Shown here: positions 33,450-41,569 of the stretch, in pieces
How the letters are laid out: each line of letters starts with the position of its first letter
Numbering within the stretch: the stretch's first letter is position 1
Origin: JBFXAM01 sp050184295
GTDB taxonomy: Bacteria; Planctomycetota; Phycisphaerae; UBA1845; Fen-1342
DNA length: 64,000 bases
Assembly (NCBI GenBank): GCA_050184295.1
Contig: JBFXAM010000010.1
Coordinates: 1 to 64,000 of the forward strand
Direction of reading: 5' to 3'
The notes under the pieces: model-generated
The model's input: only the letters and a program-made list of their open reading frames with translations
Database searches by the model: none
What the model was told of the DNA's origin: nothing
Translations under genes and position numbers: made by a program

Positions 33450-34571
33450 ATGCCCAGCTCGGAGTCGCGCAGCCTGCTCGATGTCGTCGCGCCGCTGATC
33501 GAGTGTTTCGACCTTCCCGGCCGCGCGCTGAGCGCGGAGCCGCTCGCGGGCGGGCACATCCACGACTCCGTGGTCGTGACGCTCGCGCCGTCCGCCGGCG
33601 CCGCGCGCCGCGTTCTGCTCCAGCGCATCAACACGCGCGTCTTCCCGCACGTCCCGACGCTGATGGACAATGTGGCGCGCGTCGCACGGCATCTCGCGTC
33701 CAACCAACCGGCCCCCGCCGCGCCGGCGGATCGCCGCGCGTCGCTCCGCTACATCCCCACGCGAACCGGCGGCCTCGCGCTCGAGACGGCGGACCACGGC
33801 GTGTGGCGCCTCATGCAGTACATCGAGCCGCACGCGACCTTCGTCGTCGCGCCCTCGGACGACGTTGCCGAGCGCGCCGCGTTCGCGTTCGGCGACTTCC
33901 AGCGCCGCCTGCTCGACCTGCCTGCGCCGCCGCTGCACGAGATCATCCCGCACTTTCACGACACCCCGCGCCGATTCGAATCGCTCGAAGCCGCGGTGTC
34001 GAACGACTCCGCCGGTCGCGCGGGCGCGGCGGCAGCCGAGATCGCGCTCGCGCGCAGCCTGGCTTCGCATGCCAGCGCGCTGTTGGACTTGCGGCGCGCC
34101 GGAGCGCTCGGCGAGCGCGTCGTACACAATGACGCGAAGCTCAGCAACGTGCTGTTCGATCCGCGGACAGGCGCCCCCCTGTGCGTCATCGATCTCGATA
34201 CCGTCATGCCGGGGCTGGGACTCTACGATTTTGGCGACCTGGCGCGTTCGATGGGCACGCACGCCGCAGAAGACGAGCGCGATCTCGCCCGCGTGGAGAT
34301 CGACCCCGACCGATTTGCCGCGCTGGCCCGCGGCTACCTTCGCGGTATCGGCGACCGGCTTGCCGACGTCGAGCGCGATCACCTGGTCGCGGCCGCGGTC
34401 GTCATCACGCTGGAGCAGGGGGTGCGTTTCTTGACCGATCACCTGTGCGGCGACGCGTACTACCGGGTCGCGCGCGCTGGCCACAATTTCGACCGGGCGC
34501 GCACCCAGTTGAAGCTGGTGGGTTCGTTGCTGCGGCAGCAGCGTGTGCTGCGCGCCGGCGTTTCCAGTTGA
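33450..34571 (+). CDS. NahK-like N-acetylhexosamine 1-kinase (APH family)
   Basis: The 373 residues carry the APH-type kinase motifs. An N-terminal ATP site with LLQRINTRVF is followed by a hinge WRLMQYIEPHATF. The catalytic loop is VVHNDAKLSNVLFD and the metal motif is CVIDLDTVMPGLGLYDFGDLAR. The DLDTVMPG...YDFGD form is characteristic of N-acetylhexosamine 1-kinases rather than of antibiotic kinases. The enzyme would phosphorylate GalNAc or GlcNAc at C1 with ATP in the cytoplasm. It lies 7 bases after the nucleotidyltransferase gene and opposite a GH109-like glycosidase, giving a coherent release, phosphorylation and activation route. Substrate choice is not determined by sequence alone. 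Confidence 0.85.
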   Translation: MPSSESRSLLDVVAPLIECFDLPGRALSAEPLAGGHIHDSVVVTLAPSAGAARRVLLQRINTRVFPHVPTLMDNVARVARHLASNQPAPAAPADRRASLRYIPTRTGGLALETADHGVWRLMQYIEPHATFVVAPSDDVAERAAFAFGDFQRRLLDLPAPPLHEIIPHFHDTPRRFESLEAAVSNDSAGRAGAAAAEIALARSLASHASALLDLRRAGALGERVVHNDAKLSNVLFDPRTGAPLCVIDLDTVMPGLGLYDFGDLARSMGTHAAEDERDLARVEIDPDRFAALARGYLRGIGDRLADVERDHLVAAAVVITLEQGVRFLTDHLCGDAYYRVARAGHNFDRARTQLKLVGSLLRQQRVLRAGVSS

Positions 34572-34698
34572 TGCGGCGTCGCCGACTCCGCACCCCGGCG
34601 GACGGCGAGTAGAATCGGGAAAGCATCAGTCGCGGCGTGCCGACGGCCGGCGCTGCGCGACCCGGTCTGCGATCGATCGACCAGGAGCGACGGGCCCG

Positions 34699-35580
34699 AT
34701 GACCACCGCGAATCTGTCCCGATCCGCCCGACTTGCCGCGGCGTTGCGCGATCACACCGTCGTCCTGCCGGGCGCGTTCAACGCGTTGACCGCGCGGGCA
34801 ATCGAGCGTGCCGGCTTCGAGGCGATCTATCTTTCGGGAGCGGCGCTGGCGAACAGCCTGCTCGGCGCGCCGGACATCGGCCTGACGACGCTGAGCGAAG
34901 CGGCCGCTCACGCGGCACGCTGCGCCGCGGTCACGACGATCCCCATCATCTCGGACGCCGACACGGGATTCGGCGCACCGGAGAACGCGGCCCGCACCGT
35001 GCAGGAGTTCGAACTTGCGGGGCTGAGCGGGCTGCACCTCGAGGACCAGGAATTCCCCAAGCGCTGCGGGCACCTGTCCGGAAAGACCCTGGTGCCGACG
35101 GAGGAGTTCTGCGAGAAAATCGCCGCCGCCGCCGCCGCGCGGCGCGACCCCGATTTCCTCATCATCGCCCGAACGGATGCGCGCGGCGTGACGGGCTACG
35201 ACGATGCGGTCGCGCGGGCGCACCGCTACCTGCGGGCCGGCGCGGGAGCGATTTTTCCGGAGGCGCTGAAGACGCGCGAGGAGTTCGCGCGCTTCGCGCA
35301 GGACGTGAAAGCCCCGCTGCTGGCGAACATGACGGAGTTTGGCCAGACGCCTTACCTTCCCGCGGCCGAGTTCGCGTCGCTGGGCTATGCGATGGTGATC
35401 TTCCCCGTTACACTTCTGCGTCTCGCGATGAAGGCTGTGGAACTCGGCCTGCGCGAGTTGCGCGAGCGCGGAACGCAGACCGCGCTGCTCAGCCAAATGC
35501 AGACCCGCCAGGAACTGTACGATCTTCTCGGATACGGGGTCGCAGCCCCGCCCCTCATGCCACACGGAGCCAAGGGATGA
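34699..35580 (+). CDS. prpB: 2-methylisocitrate lyase
   Basis: PrpB cleaves 2-methylisocitrate to pyruvate and succinate, the last step of the methylcitrate cycle for propionate. The 293 residues match the family. Motifs are GAFNALTARAIERAGFEAIYLSG, the metal-binding DADTGFG, HLEDQEFPKRCGHLSGK with the catalytic Cys in KRCGH, and NMTEFGQTP. The ATG at 34699 lies in a GGAG-containing context 12 bases away. The stop codon overlaps the prpC start as ATGA, implying translational coupling. prpD (methylcitrate dehydratase) is not in the window. Confidence 0.95.
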   Translation: MTTANLSRSARLAAALRDHTVVLPGAFNALTARAIERAGFEAIYLSGAALANSLLGAPDIGLTTLSEAAAHAARCAAVTTIPIISDADTGFGAPENAARTVQEFELAGLSGLHLEDQEFPKRCGHLSGKTLVPTEEFCEKIAAAAAARRDPDFLIIARTDARGVTGYDDAVARAHRYLRAGAGAIFPEALKTREEFARFAQDVKAPLLANMTEFGQTPYLPAAEFASLGYAMVIFPVTLLRLAMKAVELGLRELRERGTQTALLSQMQTRQELYDLLGYGVAAPPLMPHGAKG

Positions 35581-36701
35581 CGGAGACCACGGAGCTCTAT
35601 CGGCCGGGACTCGAAGGCATCATCGCCGGCGAAACCGCCGTCTCCACGGTGGAGCAGGACAGTCTGGCCTACCGCGGATACCGCATCGACGAACTCGCCG
35701 AGCATGCCAGCTTCGAGGAAGTCGCCTACCTGCTGCTGCGCGACGAGCTGCCCAACGCGTCGCAACTGGCCGCGTTCCGCAAGCAGCTCGACGGCCACCG
35801 AAGCCTGCCAGGCGCGGTCGTCGACGCGCTCCGCCTGATCCCGCCGGACGCGAACTACATGGACATCTGCCGCACCGCCGTCTCGATGTGCGCCCACTTC
35901 GACCCCTACCGAGGCGACGACCTCGACGCCCTCGTCGGCCGGGCCGCGTTCATCCTCGCCGCGGTCCCCAGCATCATCGCGGCCCGCATGCGAATCGCCG
36001 CCAAGCAACCTCTCGTCGATCCGAAACCCGGCCTCTCGCACGCGGCCCAGTTTCTGCACATGGCCTTCGGCAAGCCGCCGCAGCCGCTCCACGAGAAAAT
36101 CCTCAACCTCACGCTCGTGCTCTACGCCGAGCATGAGTTCAATGCGTCCACGTTCGCGTGTCGCGTCGCCACCAGCACGCTCACGGACATGTATTCCTCG
36201 CTCGTCACCGGCATCGCGACGCTGAAGGGCCCGCTCCACGGCGGCGCGAATGAAGAGGCGATCAAGCTCATCAACCAGTTCAGGACCGCCGCCGAGGCGC
36301 GCACCTGGACCGAGAACGCGATCGCCAACAAGCAGCTCATCATGGGGTTCGGTCACCGCGTGTATAAGAACGGGGACCACCGCGCGCGGATTCTCGAACA
36401 CTACGTCAACGAGTTGGGCAAGGCCCGCGGCGACGGCGCGCGGGTCGAGATTTTCCACACGATCAAGCAGATCGTCTGGGATCGCAAGCAGCTTCACCCC
36501 AACGTCGACTATCCCTGCGGACTGGTCTACTACTTCATGGACCTGCCGACCGAAATCTACACGCCGCTCTTTGTCGCGGCCCGCGTGAGCGGCTGGGCGG
36601 CGCACACGATCGAGCAATTCACGAACAACCGCATCATGCGCCCGCGCAGCCGCTACACCGGTCCGGCGCTGCGCGCGTATGTGCCGCTGGCGAAGCGCTG
36701 A
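35577..36701 (+). CDS. prpC: 2-methylcitrate synthase / citrate synthase II
   Basis: This enzyme condenses propionyl-CoA (or acetyl-CoA) with oxaloacetate. The 374 residues start MTETTELYRPGLEGIIAGET, typical of short type II citrate synthases. The opening EGIIAGETAVSTVEQDSLAYRGY, the catalytic His regions GPLHGGANEEA and MGFGHRVYKNGDHRA, and the C-terminal RPRSRYTGP are all present. The coupling to prpB supports methylcitrate synthase, but such enzymes often also make citrate. Its ATG overlaps the prpB stop codon by four bases. Confidence 0.93.
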   Translation: MTETTELYRPGLEGIIAGETAVSTVEQDSLAYRGYRIDELAEHASFEEVAYLLLRDELPNASQLAAFRKQLDGHRSLPGAVVDALRLIPPDANYMDICRTAVSMCAHFDPYRGDDLDALVGRAAFILAAVPSIIAARMRIAAKQPLVDPKPGLSHAAQFLHMAFGKPPQPLHEKILNLTLVLYAEHEFNASTFACRVATSTLTDMYSSLVTGIATLKGPLHGGANEEAIKLINQFRTAAEARTWTENAIANKQLIMGFGHRVYKNGDHRARILEHYVNELGKARGDGARVEIFHTIKQIVWDRKQLHPNVDYPCGLVYYFMDLPTEIYTPLFVAARVSGWAAHTIEQFTNNRIMRPRSRYTGPALRAYVPLAKR

Positions 36702-36832
36702 ACGCGGGAACGCGCGAGCGCCGCTGACGGCGGAGGCGCAGTGCAAATGAAGTGTGGGCGTCTCGCGCCAGAACGCTCGTACGACGTCGTGTCTATTCGC
36801 GATGCTCGGCGGCGGCGCGGCGACGGAGCCGG

Positions 36833-37654
36833 TCAGCGCCGGCGCCGGCGTTTGCGGTTTCGGCGCTCCCGGCGACCTTCGTTCTGCGCGGTTCGAAAGG
36901 CGCCGAGGATGCCAGCGCGCAATCGAGCCTGGATCGCGAGAAGGCTGTTCGGATTGGAAGGCGAGTCCGCGGTCCGCAGGCCGAGTTCCTTCACACCGAG
37001 CGTGTCGCGCACCGCGTCCCATCCGCCGACGACGCCCTCATCGACACGACCGGCGGCGTAGGCGCGCTCGATCGTCTCGGCCGACTCGACCGCGCGGAGC
37101 GTAAGCAGATTGTCGATCAGAAACGCGTTCACGTCGACCGGGTTCGAATCGAACGCCGCGAGCGCGGTTGTCAGAACCGCGACGACTTCGCCGCGCACCT
37201 CGGCGTGACGCTCGGCGACTTGCGCGAGCGCCGATGCCGCGATGATGCGCAAATCGGCGTCCTCGCTGGAGTCCGCGACTGCGGCACGGAGCACCGGCAC
37301 CGTCGCCGGGCCGAGTTCCGCCGCGATTCGCGGAAAGTCCTCGGCGAGCCAATCGTCCTGTTCGTGAAGCCGGAAGCGCAGCTCCGCGACGAGCAGCTCG
37401 ATCAAGGCCGGTGCGCCGACTTGTGCAAGCGCCCGCCACGCGTGAACGGCCGCGAACCAGCCGTCCGTCGTCGGCGGGTCACGGAACAGGTCGTGATCGG
37501 TAACCACGGAGCACAACGTCGGGACATCGGCATCGGTGAGTCCCATGGCGCGATAGTCGCGCCACCGGTCAGCGCCGCACCCGTCGGGTCCGCGCGGATC
37601 TCCGAGCCGATAAAGCCGCGCGAGCAAACCGCGCGACACCGTCGTCGAGTCCAT
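36833..37654 (-). CDS. HEAT-like repeat protein, function unknown
   Basis: The ATG at 37654 (GGAGG upstream) gives 273 residues. The protein is helical and Ala/Asp/Glu-rich. Segments such as AVHAWRALAQVGAPALIELLV, FPRIAAELGPATVPVLRAAVAD and DLRIIAASALAQVAERHAEVRGEVVAVL repeat in a HEAT/DUF1186-like pattern. It ends in a strongly basic tail (RRERRNRKRRRRR) that could contact nucleic acid. There is no signal peptide, so it is probably cytoplasmic. I cannot name a function. It is followed downstream by prpC on the opposite strand and preceded by the cyclophilin gene on the same strand. Confidence 0.7.
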   Translation of the reverse strand: MDSTTVSRGLLARLYRLGDPRGPDGCGADRWRDYRAMGLTDADVPTLCSVVTDHDLFRDPPTTDGWFAAVHAWRALAQVGAPALIELLVAELRFRLHEQDDWLAEDFPRIAAELGPATVPVLRAAVADSSEDADLRIIAASALAQVAERHAEVRGEVVAVLTTALAAFDSNPVDVNAFLIDNLLTLRAVESAETIERAYAAGRVDEGVVGGWDAVRDTLGVKELGLRTADSPSNPNSLLAIQARLRAGILGAFRTAQNEGRRERRNRKRRRRR

Positions 37655-37747
37655 AGCGACGCGCCTCCGCGTGCGATCGCACCGGCGGGCGGGTAAACCC
37701 GTTCGACCCACACGCCGAATCGAATCCCGACGGACCGCCGCGCGCGG

Positions 37748-38404
37748 CTACTTCGCGCGCGTGGCCTTGATGATCTTGGGCGGGTTCACGGGCGTGCTGC
37801 CCTCGCCCCCGGGCTTCGTGGGGGCGGACTTGAGCTTGTCGACCACGTCCATGCCTTCGACCACGGTGCCGAACACGCAATATCCCCAGTTGTCCGCGCC
37901 GGGATAATCGAGGAACGCGTTGTCCACCACGTTGATGAAGAACTGCGATGTCGCCGAATGCGGCACCGCGGTTCGCGCCATCGCGACTGTGCCGCGCTTG
38001 TTCTTCAGGCCGTTCTTGGCCTCGTTCTGAATCGGGTCGCGCAGTCCCGTGCGCTTCTGCTGGTTGATGTCAGTGAATCCGCCGCCCTGCACCATGAACG
38101 TCGGAATGATCCGATGGAAGATCGTGCCGTCGTAATATCCGTCGTCCACGTACTTCAGAAAGTTCTTCACCGTCAGCGGGGCCTTGTCCTCCTCCAGCTC
38201 GATGACGACCCGGCCCCACCGCTCGTCTCCCACTCCGATCTCCATCTCCACCCGCGGCTTGGCGCCGCTCGGTTGTGTCGCCGCGGGCTGCGTGGTCGGT
38301 TTCGACTGCATGGACTTGTCCTTTTCCTGGGCCGATCCACGCGCGGCCAGGACGGCCGAGGCGACGATCAGGCACGTGATGCTCATCAGGCGAACGCGAT
38401 GCAT
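37748..38404 (-). CDS. Secreted cyclophilin-type peptidyl-prolyl isomerase
   Basis: PPIases of the cyclophilin family speed proline isomerisation during folding. The 218 residues begin with a signal peptide (MHRVRLMSITCLIVASAVLAARGSAQ), pointing to the periplasm. A Thr/Pro/Gln linker follows. The catalytic domain starts near 50 with GRVVIELEEDKAPLTVKNFLKYV, followed by YYDGTIFHRIIPTFMVQGG, GTVAMAR, SATSQFFINVVDN and YCVFGTVVEGMDVVDKL. The active-site Arg in FHRIIP and the QFFI segment are conserved. The common HSA triplet of cyclophilins is modified, but the fold is clear. An AGGAAAG ribosome site precedes the ATG. Confidence 0.93.
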   Translation of the reverse strand: MHRVRLMSITCLIVASAVLAARGSAQEKDKSMQSKPTTQPAATQPSGAKPRVEMEIGVGDERWGRVVIELEEDKAPLTVKNFLKYVDDGYYDGTIFHRIIPTFMVQGGGFTDINQQKRTGLRDPIQNEAKNGLKNKRGTVAMARTAVPHSATSQFFINVVDNAFLDYPGADNWGYCVFGTVVEGMDVVDKLKSAPTKPGGEGSTPVNPPKIIKATRAK

Positions 38405-38484
38405 GGGTGCTTTCCTGCTCAGAGGCTCTGGGGTTCAAAGCCCATCCCGGAACGTCAGCGCCGCGCGCGCGGCGCCCAGCGTGC

Positions 38485-38907
38485 TCAGTGTGCCCCCACC
38501 GGACCCGTGCTCATGCGGTCGAACCACTCGTCCGGCAGCGGCGTCGGCCGGCCGTCGCGCCCGACGCAGATCAGCACCGAGTGCGCCTCGGTGCAAAGCC
38601 GCCCGGCCCGAACCAGGCGATAGTCGTGCTCGACGCGGGCCGGCGTCAGGCGCGTCGTCGTGGTGGTCAGCGTCACGACGTCGTCGTAGTGCACGGGCGC
38701 CCGGAAGCGGCACTCCAGCTTCGCCACGACATAGAACAACCCCGCGTGCTCCATCTCGCGATATGCCAGCCCGCACCGCCTCAGCAACTCCGTCCGCCCC
38801 ATCTCGAAGTAGACGAAGTACTGTGCGTGGTGGAGGTAGCCCATCGCGTCGACTTCCGCGTAGCGAACGCGGATCTCGATCTCGCAACTTGGTGGACCGC
38901 CGTTCAT
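38485..38907 (-). CDS. Acyl-CoA thioesterase (4HBT, YbgC/FcbC-like)
   Basis: The 140-residue product has a hotdog fold typical of 4-hydroxybenzoyl-CoA thioesterase relatives. The signature YAEVDAMGYLHHAQYFVYFEMGRTELL holds the catalytic Asp20 and the active-site helix; LECRFRAPVHYDDVVTLTT and RVEHDYRLVRAGRLCTEAHSVLICVG form the strands. YbgC relatives hydrolyse short acyl-CoAs and associate with the Tol-Pal system in proteobacteria, but tol genes are absent here. The frame is open upstream to 39357; the ATG at 38907 matches the family N-terminus, though its ribosome site is weak. Confidence 0.88.
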   Translation of the reverse strand: MNGGPPSCEIEIRVRYAEVDAMGYLHHAQYFVYFEMGRTELLRRCGLAYREMEHAGLFYVVAKLECRFRAPVHYDDVVTLTTTTTRLTPARVEHDYRLVRAGRLCTEAHSVLICVGRDGRPTPLPDEWFDRMSTGPVGAH

Positions 38908-39069
38908 CGGGCCAATGATGCGCAGCACGCCGGCTTCACGCAAGCGCCACGCGCCGCCCGCCGACGCCGCCGGGTCGGCGGAACGCCGGTGCGGCGGCGC
39001 GCGCGAACCCGATGCCGCGAAACCGCTCCAAACCGCCTTCCGGCCGCACCCTCCCGCGAGCCTCGCCAG

Positions 39070-39150
39070 GGCCCCTTTTTTGCCCGATTGCGATAATTTT
39101 CTAAAAATCTGTGCCCGCGGAACCGCGATTCGCGTTAATACTGGTAGAAG
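39070..39150 (+). promoter_or_regulatory. AT-rich candidate promoter region
   Basis: This is the only AT-rich stretch near the start of the small dockerin-like gene. It contains a T-run, GATAATTTTC and further down GTTAATACT, either of which could serve as a -10. No well-spaced -35 is evident, so only the region is offered. Confidence 0.3.
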
Positions 39151-39193
39151 TCCGCTGAGACCCGGGCCGCACAATCTGAAGGAAAGGCCAGCC

Positions 39194-39646
39194 ATGATCC
39201 GAATACACCGTGTCCGCACCAGCCTCGTCGCGTTCATCGCGTCCCTCGCCTGCTCCGCCGGCGCGGTGGCCCAGCCGTACTCCATCGACTGGTACACGAT
39301 CGACGGCGGCGGCGCCATGAACACCACCGGCGGCGCGTTCTCGCTCTCCGGGACCATCGGTCAACACGATGCCGGCGGACCCATGACCGGCGGGAATTTC
39401 TCGCTCACCGGCGGCTTCTGGGTCGTATCCTCGACCCTCGTCCCTGGCGACATGAACTGCGACGGCGTCGTCAACAACTTCGACATCGATCCCTTCGTAC
39501 TCGCCCTCACCGACGCGGCCGCCTACGCCGCCGCGTACCCCGGCTGCAACGTCAGCAACGCCGACATCAACGGCGACGGGCTCGTCAATAACTTCGACAT
39601 CGACTTTTTCGTGAACTGCCTCACATCCGGCTCCGGCTGCCCGTAG
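39194..39646 (+). CDS. Small secreted protein with C-terminal dockerin-like module
   Basis: The ATG at 39194 (AAGG upstream) gives 150 residues with a signal peptide (RTSLVAFIASLACSAGAVAQ, mature near 28). A short beta-rich part follows, with the pattern TGGAFSLSGTIGQHDAGGP-MTGGNFSLTGGFW; this pattern occurs before dockerin-like tails in planctomycete secreted proteins. The last 65 residues are two calcium-loop repeats, GDMNCDGVVNNFDIDPFVLAL and ADINGDGLVNNFDIDFFVNCL. The module is shared with the genes at 41570 and 47367. No cohesin partner is visible in the window. The protein is probably exported and attached through the module. Its binding partner is unknown. Confidence 0.8.
   Translation: MIRIHRVRTSLVAFIASLACSAGAVAQPYSIDWYTIDGGGAMNTTGGAFSLSGTIGQHDAGGPMTGGNFSLTGGFWVVSSTLVPGDMNCDGVVNNFDIDPFVLALTDAAAYAAAYPGCNVSNADINGDGLVNNFDIDFFVNCLTSGSGCP
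39446..39643 (+). repeat. Dockerin-like duplicated module, copy 1
   Basis: Two half-repeats each encode a DxNxDGxVNNFDID calcium loop and helix. The 14-base core AACTTCGACATCGA is present in both, and is also found in the modules at 43559 and 47958. Confidence 0.75.
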
Positions 39647-39783
39647 CCGCGACCGTATGCGGTTGGACGAATGCAGACCGCTGAACGGGCCGCCGCCCGA
39701 ACGGCGTTCTGCATTCTCCATTCTGCCCGCGGCGCGGATCGGGCCGTTGGACCGAACGCGAACAAGAACCTAAAATCCCGGGC

Positions 39784-41313
39784 ATGCTCGCCCGCATCCA
39801 CAGCATGGCGCTGACCGGCATCGAAGCGCGCGCCTGTGAAGTCGAGGTCGATGTCACCGGCCGCGGCTTCGGCCACCCCACCATCGTCGGACTGCCCGAC
39901 TCGGCCGTGAAAGAGAGCATCGACCGCATCCGCAGCGCACTCGCCAATTCCGGCTTTTCGACGCCGCGCTCCAAGACCACCATCAACCTCGCCCCCGCCG
40001 ACGTGCGAAAGGAAGGCCCGGCCTTCGACCTCTCGATCGCGCTCGGCATGCTCATGGCCGATGACCAGCTCCGCGCCGATGGCGTCGCCGACTACATGGT
40101 CGCGGGCGAGCTCGCCCTCGACGGGCGCATCCGCCCCATTCGAGGCGCGCTGTCGATGGCCCTGCTTTGCCGTGATCGCAAGCAGCGCGCCATCATCGTC
40201 CCGCGCGACAACGCCCAGGAGGCCGCCGTCGTCGACGACGTGGAGGTCTACGGGGTCAGCTCGCTGTCTGAGGCCGTCGCCATGCTCGCCGGTTCGCTGC
40301 CGATCGAGGCGGCGCGCGTCGACCGCGAGGCGCTATTCGCGGTCTGCTCCAAATATGAGGTGGACTTTTCCGACGTCCGCGGTCAGGAAGCCGTCAAGCG
40401 CGCCCTGCTCGTCGCCGCCGCCGGCCGACACAATGTGCTCATGGTCGGCCCGCCGGGCACCGGAAAGACGATGCTGGCCCGGCGGCTTCCGACGATCCTG
40501 CCACCGCTCACGCTCGACGAGTCGCTCGAGGCCACGCGCATCTATTCGGCGGCCGGCAAGCTCACCGACGGCGTCAGCCTGCTCGCGACCCGCCCGTTTC
40601 GCAACCCGCATCACACCGTGAGCGTCCCAGCCCTCATCGGCGGCGGGACCATCCCGAACGCCGGCGAAGTCTCCCTCGCCCATCACGGCGTGCTCTTCCT
40701 CGACGAGTTCCCGGAATTCAACCGTACCGTCCTGGAGTCGCTCCGCCAGGTGCTCGAGGACGGCTGCGTCACCGTGTCGCGGGCGCACAGCTCGGTGCGC
40801 TTTCCCGCCGACTTCGTGCTGGTCGCCGCCATGAACCCGTGCCCGTGCGGCTATTTCACCGACCCGCGCAAGCCGTGCAAGTGTTCCGCGCCGCAGATCG
40901 ACCGCTACTTGGCGCGCATCTCCGGGCCGCTGATCGAGCGCATCGACATCCACGTCGAGGTGCCCGCTGTCCCGATCGATCAGTTGCGCGAGCTGCGCCC
41001 AGGGACCGACAGCGCGAGCCTCCGCGAACAGGTCGCCCGCGCCCATGCCTTGCAGCGCGCCCGCTTCGCCGGAACGACCACGCTCAGTAACGGCCGCATG
41101 TCGCCGCGACAGTTGCGAAGAGTCTGTGCGATCGGCGCCGACGGCGAGCGGCTGCTGCGTCAAGCCGTGAGCGAACTCGGTCTCAGTGCCCGGGCCCATG
41201 ACAAGGTGCTGCGCGTGGCCCGCACGATCGCCGACCTCGCGGATTCGGATTCGATCCAGGCCGTCCATCTCGCCGAGGCGATTCAGTATCGACGCCTCGA
41301 TCGCAGCCTGTAG
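39784..41313 (+). CDS. YifB/ComM-family Mg-chelatase-like AAA+ ATPase
   Basis: ComM-type helicases promote branch migration of DNA during natural transformation; more generally they are AAA+ ATPases with an N-terminal Lon-protease-like domain (ChlI). The 509 residues start MLARIHSMALTGIEARACEVEVDV, normal for the family. The Lon-like domain (about 1-175) has GLPDSAVKESIDRIRSALANSGF and RKEGPAFDLSIALGMLM. The AAA+ part has Walker A GPPGTGKTM (near 220), Walker B LFLDEFPEF, NPHHTVSVPALIGGG and the Cys cluster CPCGYFTDPRKPCKCS. The C-terminal Mg_chelatase_C domain ends at LAEAIQYRRLDR. No competence genes are adjacent. Confidence 0.93.
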   Translation: MLARIHSMALTGIEARACEVEVDVTGRGFGHPTIVGLPDSAVKESIDRIRSALANSGFSTPRSKTTINLAPADVRKEGPAFDLSIALGMLMADDQLRADGVADYMVAGELALDGRIRPIRGALSMALLCRDRKQRAIIVPRDNAQEAAVVDDVEVYGVSSLSEAVAMLAGSLPIEAARVDREALFAVCSKYEVDFSDVRGQEAVKRALLVAAAGRHNVLMVGPPGTGKTMLARRLPTILPPLTLDESLEATRIYSAAGKLTDGVSLLATRPFRNPHHTVSVPALIGGGTIPNAGEVSLAHHGVLFLDEFPEFNRTVLESLRQVLEDGCVTVSRAHSSVRFPADFVLVAAMNPCPCGYFTDPRKPCKCSAPQIDRYLARISGPLIERIDIHVEVPAVPIDQLRELRPGTDSASLREQVARAHALQRARFAGTTTLSNGRMSPRQLRRVCAIGADGERLLRQAVSELGLSARAHDKVLRVARTIADLADSDSIQAVHLAEAIQYRRLDRSL

Positions 41314-41569
41314 CCCCGCGGAGCGCGAACCGCGCGCTGCACGTCCCACTCATCCGTTTTCGGACCACGCGCCAATCCGAGTTTTCCGTGCTGCTGGCGG
41401 ACGGGAAAACGTTGATCCGCCTGCGGTTTCGGGCTACTGTCGTGCGGGGGATGCGAAGTCGCTCGGGATGGGTTCGCGCCGGGTCAGGCGCTCACGGATG
41501 CGCGCCGCCGGCAGAGGCGCCCAACCTGCGACCGAAAACGCGCGCAGCGCTGGAATGGAGCCTCTGCGT

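Noticed and set aside
33450..34571. Aminoglycoside resistance kinase
   Set aside because: The DLDTVMPG...YDFGD motif and nucleotidyltransferase neighbour point to a sugar 1-kinase.
39660..39730. GAATGCAGA/CATTCTGCATTC-type repeat near the ComM gene
   Set aside because: Only short imperfect fragments occur (also near 48185 and 19910); too little to call a repeat element.
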